Of a DNA stretch of 64,000 bases, positions 1-8,970 are shown one piece after another. The notes below the pieces were generated by a model, which did no database searches, had not been told where the DNA came from, and saw nothing but the letters and a program-made list of their open reading frames with translations. Each line of letters opens with the position of its first letter. The stretch's first letter is position 1. The stretch is from positions 1-64,000 of the forward strand of contig JAWKWA010000004.1 of assembly GCA_041397765.1 (NCBI GenBank), read 5' to 3'. The stretch comes from JAWKWA01 sp041397765 (lineage in GTDB: Bacteria; Pseudomonadota; Alphaproteobacteria; Rhizobiales; Hyphomicrobiaceae). A program made the position numbers and the translations under genes.

Positions 1-541
1 CCATGCCGGCAAGCTCGCCGCGCTCGCCGGCGCCATTCTGCCGGTCGAGCCACGCAAGCGCACCGTCTTCGTGATCGACTGCCGCGAAGGGCCGAAGGAT
101 GCGCCGCTCACCATCGATCCCTCGGGCGTCTGGTTCCGGCCGGAGGGCCAGCAGTTCATCGCCGGCTCATCGCCGCCGGCGGAGACGGACGGCCCGTGCG
201 AGGATCTCGATCCGGTCTACGACGAGTTCGAGGAGGTCATCTGGCCGGCCCTCGCGACCCGCATTCCCGCCTTTGCCGCCACCAAGCAGATGCGCGCCTG
301 GGCGGGCCACTACGAGTACAACACGCTCGACCAGAACGGCATCGTCGACCGCCATCCCGAGATCGGCAATCTCTACTTCATCAACGGCTTCTCCGGTCAC
401 GGCATCCAGCAGTCGCCGGGGGCGGGACGCGCGCTCGCCGAGTTGATCGCCTTCGGCCGTTTCCGCTCGATCGACCTCACCGCACTCGGCTATGAGCGCA
501 TCGCCGCCGGGCGGCCGCTGTTCGAGACCAACGTCATCTGA
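1..541 (+). CDS. FAD-dependent oxidoreductase (FOXRED1/DAO-like), 3' end only
   Basis: This is the C-terminal part of a FAD-dependent amine/amino-acid oxidoreductase of the DAO fold. The reading frame is open from base 2, so the start lies outside the window. About 179 residues are visible. The C-terminal flavin-binding signature GFSGHGIQQSPGAGRALAEL sits at about 389-448 and is followed by a short helical tail, as in FOXRED1-like proteins. The family oxidises secondary amines or works in respiratory assembly; the substrate cannot be told from this fragment. The gene ends 23 bp before pdxY on the same strand, so the two may be co-transcribed. Confidence 0.8.
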   Translation, partial: HAGKLAALAGAILPVEPRKRTVFVIDCREGPKDAPLTIDPSGVWFRPEGQQFIAGSSPPAETDGPCEDLDPVYDEFEEVIWPALATRIPAFAATKQMRAWAGHYEYNTLDQNGIVDRHPEIGNLYFINGFSGHGIQQSPGAGRALAELIAFGRFRSIDLTALGYERIAAGRPLFETNVI

Positions 542-564
542 CCGGGCGGGAAGGGGCAACGATC

Positions 565-1389
565 GTGGCGCGCATCCTCTCGATCTCCTCGGAGGTCGCC
601 CGTGGCCATGTCGGCAACACGGCGGCCCGCTTCGCGCTGCAGCGGCTCGGCCACGAGGTCTGGGCGCTGCCGACCGTGATCCTCTCCAATCATCCGGGCC
701 ACGCCAAGGTCTCGGGCACGCGGCTCGCACCGGAGATCCTCGCCGGCATGATCGAGGCCCTCGCCGCCAATGGCTGGCTCGAGGGGCTCGACGCGGTGAT
801 GACCGGCTATCTGCCGAGCGCGGCCCATGTCGCGATGGTCGCCGAAGCACTCGAGCGCCGGCTGCCGGCCGGTCTGCCCTATTATTGCGATCCGGTGATC
901 GGCGATGATCCGGACGGCCTCTATGTCGAAGAGGCGGCGGCCGAGGCGGTGCGCGAGCTGCTGTTGCCGCGGGCCACGGCGATCTTCCCCAACCGCTTCG
1001 AGCTCGCCTGGCTGACGGGCCGGGCGGCCGGCTCGGCCGCGGAGGCCGTCGCGGCGGGTCGTGCGCTCGGCCTTCCGCTCGTCGTCGCGACCTCGATCCC
1101 GACCGGTCCGGAGCACCTCGCCAATCTGGCGATCGGCCCCGAGAGCATGCTCGCCGCCGAGGTCGCAAGGGTCAGCCCGGTGCCGCACGGCACGGGCGAC
1201 CTCCTGTCGGCGCTGATGACCGGCCATCTCCTGTCGGGCGAGACGACCGAGCGGGCCCTCGGCCTTGCGGTCGCGGGCGTCGCGGCGGCGATCCGGGCGA
1301 GCCGGGGACTGGACGAGTTGGCGCTGGTCGCCTCGCAGGCGGCGTGGGGGCGGCCGCGGCCGGCCACCGTGACGCGCGAGGCAGGATGA
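565..1389 (+). CDS. pdxY: Pyridoxal kinase PdxY
   Basis: A 274-residue ribokinase-fold kinase that phosphorylates pyridoxal (vitamin B6 salvage) in the cytoplasm. Family landmarks visible are CDPVIGD at residues 108-114 and the anion-hole/catalytic-base motif GTGD at 209-212, and the length is normal for PdxY/PdxK. The start is GTG at 565 with AAGGGG upstream; reading from there gives the expected MARILSISS-type first strand. Its TGA overlaps the ATG of the next gene (ATGA at 1386-1389), so translational coupling is likely. PdxK and PdxY are hard to separate by sequence alone; the organisation fits PdxY-type. Confidence 0.88.
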   Translation: MARILSISSEVARGHVGNTAARFALQRLGHEVWALPTVILSNHPGHAKVSGTRLAPEILAGMIEALAANGWLEGLDAVMTGYLPSAAHVAMVAEALERRLPAGLPYYCDPVIGDDPDGLYVEEAAAEAVRELLLPRATAIFPNRFELAWLTGRAAGSAAEAVAAGRALGLPLVVATSIPTGPEHLANLAIGPESMLAAEVARVSPVPHGTGDLLSALMTGHLLSGETTERALGLAVAGVAAAIRASRGLDELALVASQAAWGRPRPATVTREAG

Positions 1390-2153
1390 CGGGTGCCCGG
1401 GAAGGCGGGGAGCGCACCGTCGCGTCACCAAGGATGCTCGCCGGGGTCGACGGCTGCCGTGGCGGCTGGGTCGTCGTGCTCTGGCGGGGGCTTGCGGAGG
1501 GACCGGTCCGGGCGATGCGGGCCGCGAGTTTCGCCGAGGTTCTGGACGTTGCGGCCGAGGCCGTCGTCGTCGCGGTCGACATGCCGATCGGGCTGCCCGA
1601 ACGGGGATCGCTCGGCGGGCGCGCCTGCGATGTCGCCGCCCGCGCCGGCCTTGGCGAGCGCCAGTCGGCGCTGTTCGCCGTGCCGTCGCGTGCCGCCGTG
1701 ATGGGAGAGAGCTATGCCGAGGCCTGCCGCATCGCGCGGACGACCTCGGATCCGCCGCGCGCCGTCTCCAAGCAGTGCTTCAACCTCTTTGCCAAGATCC
1801 GCGAAATCGACCGGCTGATGACGCCGGCCTTGCAGGCACGGGTGCGCGAGTGCCATCCCGAGGTGGCCTTCGCGGCGATGGCGGGCGGGCCGCTCGCCCT
1901 GCCCAAGAAGGTGAAGTCGCAGCCCCATGCGCCGGGTCTCGCGCTCCGTGCAAGGCTGCTCTCGGCGAGCGGCTTTCCGATCGGCCGGCTGATGGCAGAG
2001 ACGGAGCGGCTCGCCGGCTCTGGCGACGACGATCTCATCGACGCGGCGGCATGTGCCTGGTCGGCCGAGCGCATCGCCGCAGGCCGGGCGCGGAGCTTCC
2101 CGGACGATCCGCCGCGCGACGGGCGCGGCCTGCTGATGGCCATCGAGGCCTGA
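1386..2153 (+). CDS. DUF429 protein (predicted RNase H-fold nuclease)
   Basis: A 255-residue protein of the DUF429 family, predicted to have an RNase H-like fold. The N-terminal strand motif GVDGCRGGWVV and a second acidic strand (VVAVDMPIGLP, about 60 residues later) carry the Asp residues that would bind metal. A C-terminal DDLIDAAACAWSAERI helix is also typical. No reaction has been established for the family. I start it at the ATG overlapping the pdxY stop; an ATG 48 bp downstream (1434), directly before the LAGVDGCRGG motif, is a plausible alternative, and a longer reading from 1344 is less likely because it would overlap pdxY by 46 bp. Confidence 0.75.
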   Translation: MTGAREGGERTVASPRMLAGVDGCRGGWVVVLWRGLAEGPVRAMRAASFAEVLDVAAEAVVVAVDMPIGLPERGSLGGRACDVAARAGLGERQSALFAVPSRAAVMGESYAEACRIARTTSDPPRAVSKQCFNLFAKIREIDRLMTPALQARVRECHPEVAFAAMAGGPLALPKKVKSQPHAPGLALRARLLSASGFPIGRLMAETERLAGSGDDDLIDAAACAWSAERIAAGRARSFPDDPPRDGRGLLMAIEA

Positions 2154-2192
2154 ATCCGGTGCCGCCCGAAACCGGCTGCCGCCATCGCACTC

Positions 2193-3302
2193 TCAGGCGC
2201 GATCGCCATCCTCGGCCGCCGGCCGGCCGATCAGGGCCGCGACAGGCCCGAAGACCAGCGGCAGCACCATGGCGATGCCGACGAAGCGCAGAATCTGGTG
2301 CGTGGCGACGAAGGCCGGCTCGACGCCCAGCGCATAGGCGAGCACGGTCATGGCGTCGAGCCCGCCCGGCGCGAAGGCGAGCAGCACCTGCGGGTAGGCG
2401 AGGCCGACGGCGAGGGCGACGAGATAGGCCGAGAGCGCCGCGACCGAGAAGGCGATGAGGAAGGCGCCGACCGAGGCGAACAGGATGCGCCTCAGCTCGG
2501 CCGGGCTCGTGCCGCTGAAGCGGCTGCCGACATTGGTGCCGATCACGACGAGGGTCAGGATCACCACGATCTGGGGTAGCTGGGCCTCGACCGCCCGCGT
2601 CCCGTGCAGGATGCCGGAAAGCGCAAAGCCGCCCATCATGAAGGGGGCCGGCACCCTCAGCTTCCAGAAGACGAGCGAGACCGACAGGGCGAGGCAGATC
2701 ACCGCGAAGGTGGTGGCGAGATCGGCGCTCGCCAGGACCTTGACCGGCACGGGCGCCGTCGACGAGCCGATGGCGACCGGGATCAGCACGACCATCACGA
2801 AAAGCCGGATCGACTGGGAGACCGCCACCTTGCGGACATTGAGGCCGTAGCTCTCCGAGACGGCGATGACGAAGGCGAGGGCGCCGGGCACCGAGGCGAG
2901 GAAGGCCTCCTCTGGCCGCCAGCCCATCACACGGGTAAGGAAGAGCGCCGCCGTGCCGACGATGAGCGGCACCGTCAGAAAGAGCGCGGCGATCGAGAGC
3001 GGCCAGTGTCGCACACCCGCCAGCACCTCCGGCGTGATGCTGGCGCCGATGGCGACGCCGAGCAGCAGGAATGCCGTCTCGCGCAAGGAGCGCGGCAGGA
3101 CCAGCGAGCCGCGGGCGAGCGTATAGGCGGTGGCGACCACCGTCGCGCCCGACATCCAGGCCGCCGGCAGGCCGAGCAGATGGAAGACAAAGCCACCGAG
3201 CCCGGCAGCGATGAGCGGCGGCACGAAGGCCAGCCGCTCCGCCTCGAGGCGGCGGCCGATCTCGCGGCGGATGCGGGTGAGGATCTCGGGCGGCGGGGCC
3301 AT
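2193..3302 (-). CDS. AbrB-family (AbrB_dup) integral membrane protein
   Basis: A 369-residue polytopic membrane protein with about ten hydrophobic segments arranged as two similar halves, each beginning with a Gly/Pro-rich helix pair (PAAWMSGA in the first, VPGALAF and APGGLDAM later). This matches the AbrB_dup family, often mislabelled as transcriptional regulator or ammonia monooxygenase; it is a membrane protein of unknown transport role. The start at 3302 (MAPPPEIL) is preferred because the 50 residues upstream in frame are Arg/Ala-rich and not conserved-looking. It runs towards the DUF429 gene and is divergent from the EamA transporter, whose start is 180 bp away. Confidence 0.75.
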   Translation of the reverse strand: MAPPPEILTRIRREIGRRLEAERLAFVPPLIAAGLGGFVFHLLGLPAAWMSGATVVATAYTLARGSLVLPRSLRETAFLLLGVAIGASITPEVLAGVRHWPLSIAALFLTVPLIVGTAALFLTRVMGWRPEEAFLASVPGALAFVIAVSESYGLNVRKVAVSQSIRLFVMVVLIPVAIGSSTAPVPVKVLASADLATTFAVICLALSVSLVFWKLRVPAPFMMGGFALSGILHGTRAVEAQLPQIVVILTLVVIGTNVGSRFSGTSPAELRRILFASVGAFLIAFSVAALSAYLVALAVGLAYPQVLLAFAPGGLDAMTVLAYALGVEPAFVATHQILRFVGIAMVLPLVFGPVAALIGRPAAEDGDRA

Positions 3303-3482
3303 GACGGCGCCCTCATAGCACATCGCGGCGGGAGCGCGACAAGCCGGCGCGTGGCGGCCCGCGATGGCGCGAGGCCCGCACGGCTGGCGCTTGCGCATCT
3401 CCACCTCGCGTCCTTGCCCGGCGCGACCGGACCGTGCCAAGGTCCGCACCCGGACGACAAAGGGCGGGGAGCGGGGGACACG

Positions 3483-4343
3483 ATGGCTGCGATCGATCCG
3501 ATCGTGACGGGCCTTGCGAGCGCGGTGTCGTTCGGCTGCGCGGATTTCCTCGGCGGGCGGGCGACGCGCACGCTCGGGGCGGCGGCGACGGTCGCCTATG
3601 TCCAGGCGGTCGCCATCGTCTTTCTCGGCGCGCTCGTCGTCGCCACCGATGCGCAGGTGCCGCGGGACGGCGACCTCATGCTGTCGGTGGCGGCGGGTCT
3701 TGCCGACGGCGTGGCGCTGACCGCGCTCTATCAGGGGCTCGCCATCGGGCGCATCAGCATCGTCGCGCCGCTCGCCGCCGTCGTCGGCGTCGTCGTGCCG
3801 GCGCTCGGCGAGATGATGCTGTCGGGGCCGCAGGGACTGCCGACGCTCGGCGGCATCGCGCTCGCCGTCCTCGCGGTGCTCCTGCTCGGCCAGACCGGCG
3901 AGGAGGACGCGCAGGCCGGAGCCGGGAACCGGCGCATCTCCTACATGCTCGGCGCATTCTCAGGGGCGATGTTCGGCATGACGACGCTCTCGCTCGGGCT
4001 GGTCGCACCCGAGAACGCGACGGGCGCGACCATGGTCATGCGTACGAGCGCGGTCGTCGTCGCCGGCCTCATCGCGCTCGGCGCGCTCTCGCGGGTCAGG
4101 GCCAGCCGCCGCGGGCTCCTGGAGGGCGGCGGCGCCGGCGTGCTCGACGGCCTCGCCATGCTCGCCCTCGTCACCACGGCGACGCAAGGGCTGATCGGCT
4201 TCGCCGCGGCCTTGAACGCGCTCTATGCCGGCGTCACGGTGCTGCTCGGCGTCGTCTTCCTCAAGGAGCGCGTCTCGCCGGTGCAGGGGCTCGGCCTCAT
4301 GGTCAGCGGCTTCAGCGTCGTGCTGCTCGCCTCGGGGCATTGA
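3483..4343 (+). CDS. EamA/DMT-family transporter
   Basis: A 286-residue protein with ten predicted membrane helices in two EamA repeats, the classic drug/metabolite transporter layout. The second half ends with the conserved region LNALYAGVTVLLGVVFLKERV, whose FLKERV is the typical EamA signature before the last helix. The cargo is unknown; relatives export amino acids, nucleotides or polyamines across the inner membrane. The ATG at 3483 follows a GGGGGA ribosome-binding site, and the upstream in-frame extension is antisense to the AbrB gene and has no membrane character. Confidence 0.8.
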   Translation: MAAIDPIVTGLASAVSFGCADFLGGRATRTLGAAATVAYVQAVAIVFLGALVVATDAQVPRDGDLMLSVAAGLADGVALTALYQGLAIGRISIVAPLAAVVGVVVPALGEMMLSGPQGLPTLGGIALAVLAVLLLGQTGEEDAQAGAGNRRISYMLGAFSGAMFGMTTLSLGLVAPENATGATMVMRTSAVVVAGLIALGALSRVRASRRGLLEGGGAGVLDGLAMLALVTTATQGLIGFAAALNALYAGVTVLLGVVFLKERVSPVQGLGLMVSGFSVVLLASGH

Positions 4344-4491
4344 CGAAGCGCGCGGGGGACCGCGCTTCGGCGGCCGATTCACCTTGCCGTGATCCGCCGC
4401 ACGGCCGATGCTGAAATGGTGCGCCGACTGGTCTATCCTTGCAGCCGCAGCGCGTGCACCGCTCAGCATTCCCCGGACAGGCAAAGCCGGC

Positions 4492-5451
4492 ATGAGCTTC
4501 TTCGACGACATGCTCGACCGCATGGGGCGGATGATCGCGCGTCATCTGGTCGAGGAATCGAGCGGCTACCAGCCCTTCACGCCGTCCGACCCCGAAACGC
4601 TCGCGCGCGTGCTCGAGCCCTGCGACGTGGTGCTCGTCGAGGGCAATCAGCACGTCTCCAACACCATCAAATATCTCACGCAATCGACCTGGTCGCACGC
4701 CGCGCTCTATGTCGGGGACGCGCTCGGCACGGCGACGGAGGCGGGCGAGCCATTGACGCTCATCGAGGCCAATCTCGGCGAGGGCGTGGTCGCCGCACCG
4801 CTCTCCAAGTACCGCTCCTACAATACCCGCATCTGCCGGCCGGTCGGCCTGACGGCCGACGAGCGGACGCGGGTGATCGGCTATGCGCGCGAGCGCATCG
4901 GCCTTGGCTACGACACGCGCAACATCCTCGACCTCGCCCGCTACCTGTTCCCGACTCCGCCGGTGCCGGTGCGCTGGCGCCGCCGCCTGCTCGCGCTCGG
5001 CTCGGGCTCGCCGACCCGCGCCATCTGCTCGTCCCTCATCGCCCAGGCCTTCGCCTCGATCCGCTATCCGGTGCTGCCGCGCGTCGAGCGCATGGCCGTC
5101 AAGCGGCGCGGGATCAGCGACTACAGCCGCTGGGAGATCCTGCATATCCGCCACTACAGCCTCTATGCACCGCGCGACTTCGACCTCTCGCCTTATTTCC
5201 GCGTGATCAAGCCCGACATCGAGGGTGACTTCGATTTCCGCCGCCTCGCCTGGTCGGCGGCGCCGCCGAGCGAAGGGGCGATCGGACGGGGCCGCATCGT
5301 GGAGGAGCGCGAACGGCTGAAAGCGGCGCGCGAGCGGGCGGGGGAGGCTCGTGGGGGCGAGGACCCCGAACCCGATAGCTGGGAGGACGAAGGCGAGGCG
5401 GGGACGCCGGCCAAGCCGCAACGCCCGCTCCTGCCGCCGCGGGGCGCCTGA
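4492..5451 (+). CDS. YiiX/YaeF-like permuted NlpC/P60 cysteine hydrolase (C92 family)
   Basis: A 319-residue protein resembling the permuted papain-like YaeF/YiiX group. The catalytic His lies in WSHAALYVG (His69) and the catalytic Cys comes after it in RAICSSLIAQAF (Cys179); this His-before-Cys order is the mark of the permuted fold. Relatives are thought to be lipases, amidases or cell-wall hydrolases. Residues 255-319 form a charged, probably disordered tail (Glu/Arg/Pro rich). I chose the ATG at 4492 because homology-like sequence starts there; an in-frame ATG at 4408 would add 28 residues of unclear value. No signal peptide is evident. Confidence 0.65.
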   Translation: MSFFDDMLDRMGRMIARHLVEESSGYQPFTPSDPETLARVLEPCDVVLVEGNQHVSNTIKYLTQSTWSHAALYVGDALGTATEAGEPLTLIEANLGEGVVAAPLSKYRSYNTRICRPVGLTADERTRVIGYARERIGLGYDTRNILDLARYLFPTPPVPVRWRRRLLALGSGSPTRAICSSLIAQAFASIRYPVLPRVERMAVKRRGISDYSRWEILHIRHYSLYAPRDFDLSPYFRVIKPDIEGDFDFRRLAWSAAPPSEGAIGRGRIVEERERLKAARERAGEARGGEDPEPDSWEDEGEAGTPAKPQRPLLPPRGA

Positions 5452-5654
5452 CCTCCCCCCGAGCGGTCGCCCTCGAGGCTCTCGTCGAGGGTCCGGGTCA
5501 TGGGCCGCGACCCTTCCGCAGGCCCCGCAGCAATTCCAGCCCGTGCGAAAATGCTCTATCGGTTGGGGCGGCGGCCGGCGGGAGACGTCTTCCCCTCGAG
5601 GGCCGGCGCGGTGGCGACGGCACCTGACGACCACATCCTTCAGCGAGATCACCG

Positions 5655-6887
5655 ATGACGCCGGAAAGTGCGAGCGCCCTCAAGGACCGGACCATCCTTC
5701 TCGTCGTCGGTGGCGGGATCGCGGCCTACAAATGTCTCGACCTGGTGCGCCGGCTGAGGGAGCGCGGGGCGCGCGTCCGGCCGGTGATGACGAGGGCCGC
5801 GGGCGAGTTCGTCACCCCGCTCTCGCTCGGCGCGCTGGCGGGCGAGCGGGTGCTCGCCGACCTCTTCGACCTCGACGACGAGCACGAGATCGGCCATATC
5901 CGCCTCGCCCGCAGCGCCGATCTGGTGGTGGTCGCGCCCGCGACGGCCGACCTGATGGCGCGCATGGCGACAGGCCTCGCCGACGACCTTGCAACCGCCG
6001 TCCTGCTCGCGACCGACCGGCCGGTGCTGGTCGCGCCGGCGATGAATCCGGTGATGTGGCGCCATGCCGCGACCCGGCGGAACGTCGCCCGGCTCGTCGC
6101 CGACGGCATTCGTCTCGTCGGGCCCAATAGCGGCGAGATGGCCGAGCGCGGCGAGGCAGGACCCGGCCGCATGGCCGAGCCGCTCGAGATCGTGGCGGCG
6201 CTCGAGGACATGCTGGCCGCCGGCGCCGGACCGCTCGAAGGCCGACACGTGCTCGTCACTTCCGGCCCGACGCACGAGCCGATCGACCCGGTGCGCTACA
6301 TTGCCAACCGCTCATCGGGCAAGCAGGGCCACGCCATCGCCGGGGCGGCCGCAAGGGCGGGGGCGCGGGTGACGCTGGTGTCGGGACCAACGGGGCTCGC
6401 CGATCCGCCGGGCGTCACGGTCGTCCGCATCGAGACGGCCCGCCAGATGCTGGCCGCCGCCGAGGCGGCCCTGCCGGCCGATATCGGCGTGTTCGCGGCC
6501 GCCGTCGCCGACTGGCGGGTCGACAACGCGGCCGGCCAGAAGCTGAAAAAGACGGCGGGAAAAGCCCTGCCCCGCCTCGACCTCGTCGAGAACCCGGATA
6601 TCCTGCGGACGATCGCCAAGTCGCCCGAGATGCGGCCGCGCCTCGTGATCGGCTTTGCGGCCGAGACCGAGCAGGTCGTCGAGCATGCGAAGCGGAAGCT
6701 CGCGGCCAAGGGGTGCGACTGGATCATCGCCAACGACGTCTCGGCGGGTACCGGCGTCATGGGCGGCGAGGAGAACACCGTTCACCTCGTCACGGCGAAG
6801 GGCGTCGAGAGCTGGCCGAAGCTCGACAAGAGGGCTGTCGCCGAGCGGATCGTCGCGCGCGCGGCCGAGGCGCTGGTTGCTCGGTAG
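5655..6887 (+). CDS. coaBC: CoaBC: phosphopantothenoylcysteine decarboxylase / phosphopantothenate-cysteine ligase
   Basis: A bifunctional flavoprotein of 410 residues that makes 4'-phosphopantetheine for coenzyme A. CoaC occupies about residues 10-185: GGGIAAYKCLDLVRRL at the FMN site, the His motif GHIRLARSADLVVVAPAT, and the PxMNxxMW motif as APAMNPVMW. CoaB follows at about 192-405 with SGPTHEPIDPVRYIANRSSGK and KLKK. Oddity: the flap motif that carries the active-site Cys in the E. coli enzyme (ACGxxGxGRM) reads AERGEAGPGRM here, with no Cys. I believe this is common in alphaproteobacterial CoaBC. Probably essential. Confidence 0.93.
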   Translation: MTPESASALKDRTILLVVGGGIAAYKCLDLVRRLRERGARVRPVMTRAAGEFVTPLSLGALAGERVLADLFDLDDEHEIGHIRLARSADLVVVAPATADLMARMATGLADDLATAVLLATDRPVLVAPAMNPVMWRHAATRRNVARLVADGIRLVGPNSGEMAERGEAGPGRMAEPLEIVAALEDMLAAGAGPLEGRHVLVTSGPTHEPIDPVRYIANRSSGKQGHAIAGAAARAGARVTLVSGPTGLADPPGVTVVRIETARQMLAAAEAALPADIGVFAAAVADWRVDNAAGQKLKKTAGKALPRLDLVENPDILRTIAKSPEMRPRLVIGFAAETEQVVEHAKRKLAAKGCDWIIANDVSAGTGVMGGEENTVHLVTAKGVESWPKLDKRAVAERIVARAAEALVAR

Positions 6888-6955
6888 GGCCTCGGCTCCG
6901 ACGGGGATCGGAGCGGCGCCTGCATCTGAATAGTCCAGTGGAGCGCATAGGCTTG

Positions 6956-7036
6956 CTAGTGGTTCTCATGATGCCGACATTTGCTCTCACGGGATCCGAA
7001 ACGGGATGCGAATGTCGGCATCATGAGAACCATTAG
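6956..7036. repeat. Palindromic intergenic repeat, copy 1 (core CCGACATTTGC)
   Basis: Two 29-bp arms (6956-6984 and 7008-7036) are inverted copies with only 2 mismatches, separated by a 23-bp spacer. Each arm runs from CTAG/CTAA through TGGTTCTCATGATG to the core CCGACATT(T/C)GC. It is preceded by the leader CATAGGCTTG (6946-6955), which recurs as CATAGGTTTG before copy 3 at 23.4 kb. The palindrome ends 30 bp before the dut start, so its RNA would form a long hairpin in the coaBC-dut interval. It may end coaBC transcription or be a mobile-type palindromic unit. Confidence 0.85.
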
Positions 7037-7066
7037 CGGGCAGGGCCCGGAGCAAGGAGTCGAGAC

Positions 7067-7681
7067 ATGGTCGATCGTGGCGTGGCCAAGCGGGCCGTCA
7101 AGGGGACGAAGGCGCAAGACGGCCGGACTACAACGGCTCGCGGCACGGCGAAACGGTCGCGCGTGCAGCCGCTCGAGGCCGTGGCCGACGACGGCGCCCG
7201 CATCACCGAGGCGGGCGGGCTCGTGCTTCGCTGCGAGCGCCTCGCGCATGGGGCGGATCTGCCGCTACCGGCCTACCAGACGGAGGGCGCGGCCGGTCTC
7301 GACCTGCTGGCTGCCGTCAAGACCGGCAAGGGCGTCAAGCTGCGGCCCGGCGAGCGGGCGCTGATCCCGACCGGGCTCCGCCTCGAGATCCCGCAAGGCC
7401 ACGAGGGCCAGGTGCGGCCGCGCTCGGGCCTCGCCGTCAAGCACGGACTGACGGTGCTGAATGCGCCCGGCACCATCGACAGCGACTATCGCGGCGAGGT
7501 CATGGTGCTGCTCGTCAATCTCGGCGAGAAGAAGGTTTCGATCCGTCGCGGCGAGCGCATCGCGCAGCTCGTCGTCGCCCCGGTGACGCGCGCGCGGCTG
7601 CAGGAGGCGGACGGGCTCGGCATCACACTGCGCGGCAAGGGCGGCTTCGGCTCGACGGGAAAGGCAAAGCCGAAGGCCTGA
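7067..7681 (+). CDS. dut: dUTP diphosphatase (Dut) with N-terminal extension
   Basis: A 204-residue homotrimeric-type dUTPase that hydrolyses dUTP to dUMP, keeping uracil out of DNA. All five family motifs are present in order: AAGLDLLA, RPRSGLA, APGTIDSDYRGEV, ERIAQLV and the C-terminal GGFGSTGK. Usual length is about 150, so roughly 50 extra residues precede the fold. They are Lys/Arg/Thr rich (KRAVKGTKAQDGRTTTARG). The start is supported by AAGGAG seven bases upstream of the ATG, so the extension appears to be translated. It might serve as a basic, nucleic-acid-binding tail. Confidence 0.93.
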   Translation: MVDRGVAKRAVKGTKAQDGRTTTARGTAKRSRVQPLEAVADDGARITEAGGLVLRCERLAHGADLPLPAYQTEGAAGLDLLAAVKTGKGVKLRPGERALIPTGLRLEIPQGHEGQVRPRSGLAVKHGLTVLNAPGTIDSDYRGEVMVLLVNLGEKKVSIRRGERIAQLVVAPVTRARLQEADGLGITLRGKGGFGSTGKAKPKA

Positions 7682-7941
7682 CGCGGTTAGAACGGATTTG
7701 CCCGGTAGCGATCAATTTTGGATGATCCTGCCGCGCCCACCCGTCGCATTTCTGCTAGCTTGGCAAAATCATTGCGCCAGATGCGGCGGGCGCCGCGCTG
7801 CTGGCACCGTCTTCCGGCCGGGCCCCCGGGCGATCCAACCCTGGGGCTCGTCGTGGTCCGCGAGGAGCGGACGGCCGGGAGGGGCGTGCCCGAGGCGTCG
7901 CCGCCCGGCGATCCGACTGGCGGGGACCGCAAGGAACGTCC

Positions 7942-8928
7942 ATGAACAAGGCGATCAGCATCAAGACCATCGACGGCTTCACCCAGTGGGGGCGGGGACG
8001 GGTCTTCGACGACATCTCGCAGACCATCGGCAATACGCCGATCGTGCGCGTCAACCGCACGGCCGCAGAGGCGGGCGCGCGGGCTGAGGTTCTCCTCAAG
8101 CTCGAGTTCTTCAACCCGCTGTCGAGCGTCAAGGACCGCATCGGCGTCTCGCTGATCGACAGCCTGACCGCGGAAGGCCGCATCGGTCCCGACACGGTGC
8201 TGATCGAGCCGACCTCGGGCAATACCGGCATCGCGCTCGCCTTCGTCGCGGCGGCGCGCGGGCTGAAGCTCGTCCTGGTGATGCCCGAGTCGATGTCGAT
8301 CGAGCGCCGCAAGCTGCTCGCCTATCTCGGCGCCGGGCTCGAGCTGACGCCGGCCGAGAAGGGCATGAAGGGCGCGATCGCCCGCGCCGAGGAGATGGTG
8401 GCCACCAATCCGAAGGCGATCCTGGTCGGCCAGTTCATCAACCAGGCGAACCCCGAGGTCCATGTCCGCACCACCGCCGAGGAGATCTGGAAGGATACCG
8501 GCGGGCGGCTCGACGCGCTCGTCGTCGGTGTCGGCACGGGCGGCACGCTGACCGGCTGCGCCCGGGTGCTGAAGGAGCGCATCCCGCATCTGCAGGTGAT
8601 CGCGGTCGAGCCGACGGCGAGCCCGGTCATTTCTGGGGGAGCACCCGGACCGCACAAGATCCAGGGTATCGGTGCGGGCTTCATCCCACCGGTGCTCGAC
8701 AAGGAGCGCATCGACGAGGTGGTGAAAGTCGAGAACGACGACGCCTTCAAGACCTCGCGCCAGCTCGCCCGGCTCGATGGCATTCCGGGCGGCATCTCGA
8801 CCGGCGCCAATGTCTGGGCCGCGCTGCAGGTGGCGGCAAGGCCCGACATGGCCGGCAAGCGCGTGCTGACCTTCGCGCCCTCTTTCGCCGAGCGCTATCT
8901 GTCGACGGCCCTGTTCGAGGGCGTGTGA
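7942..8928 (+). CDS. cysK: Cysteine synthase A (O-acetylserine sulfhydrylase)
   Basis: A 328-residue PLP enzyme of fold type II that makes cysteine from O-acetylserine and sulfide. Visible motifs: the PLP lysine in SSVKDR (Lys64), the substrate loop PTSGNTGIALA, the phosphate-binding GVGTGGT, and the C-terminal GGISTGAN, where CysK normally has SSGA. The ATG at 7942 has AAGGA nine bases upstream. The 260 bp between dut and cysK hold no recognisable gene. A GC-rich hairpin just after the stop may terminate it. Confidence 0.9.
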   Translation: MNKAISIKTIDGFTQWGRGRVFDDISQTIGNTPIVRVNRTAAEAGARAEVLLKLEFFNPLSSVKDRIGVSLIDSLTAEGRIGPDTVLIEPTSGNTGIALAFVAAARGLKLVLVMPESMSIERRKLLAYLGAGLELTPAEKGMKGAIARAEEMVATNPKAILVGQFINQANPEVHVRTTAEEIWKDTGGRLDALVVGVGTGGTLTGCARVLKERIPHLQVIAVEPTASPVISGGAPGPHKIQGIGAGFIPPVLDKERIDEVVKVENDDAFKTSRQLARLDGIPGGISTGANVWAALQVAARPDMAGKRVLTFAPSFAERYLSTALFEGV

Positions 8929-8938
8929 TCGCGACGGG

Positions 8939-8970
8939 GGGCGGCGGCCTCAGAGACGAGGTCGCCGCCC
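8939..8970 (+). terminator. Hairpin after cysK, possible terminator
   Basis: GGCGGCGGCCT (8940-8950) and AGGTCGCCGCC (8959-8969) are inverted with one mismatch, 12 bases after the cysK stop. No clear T-run follows, so intrinsic termination would be weak. Confidence 0.4.
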
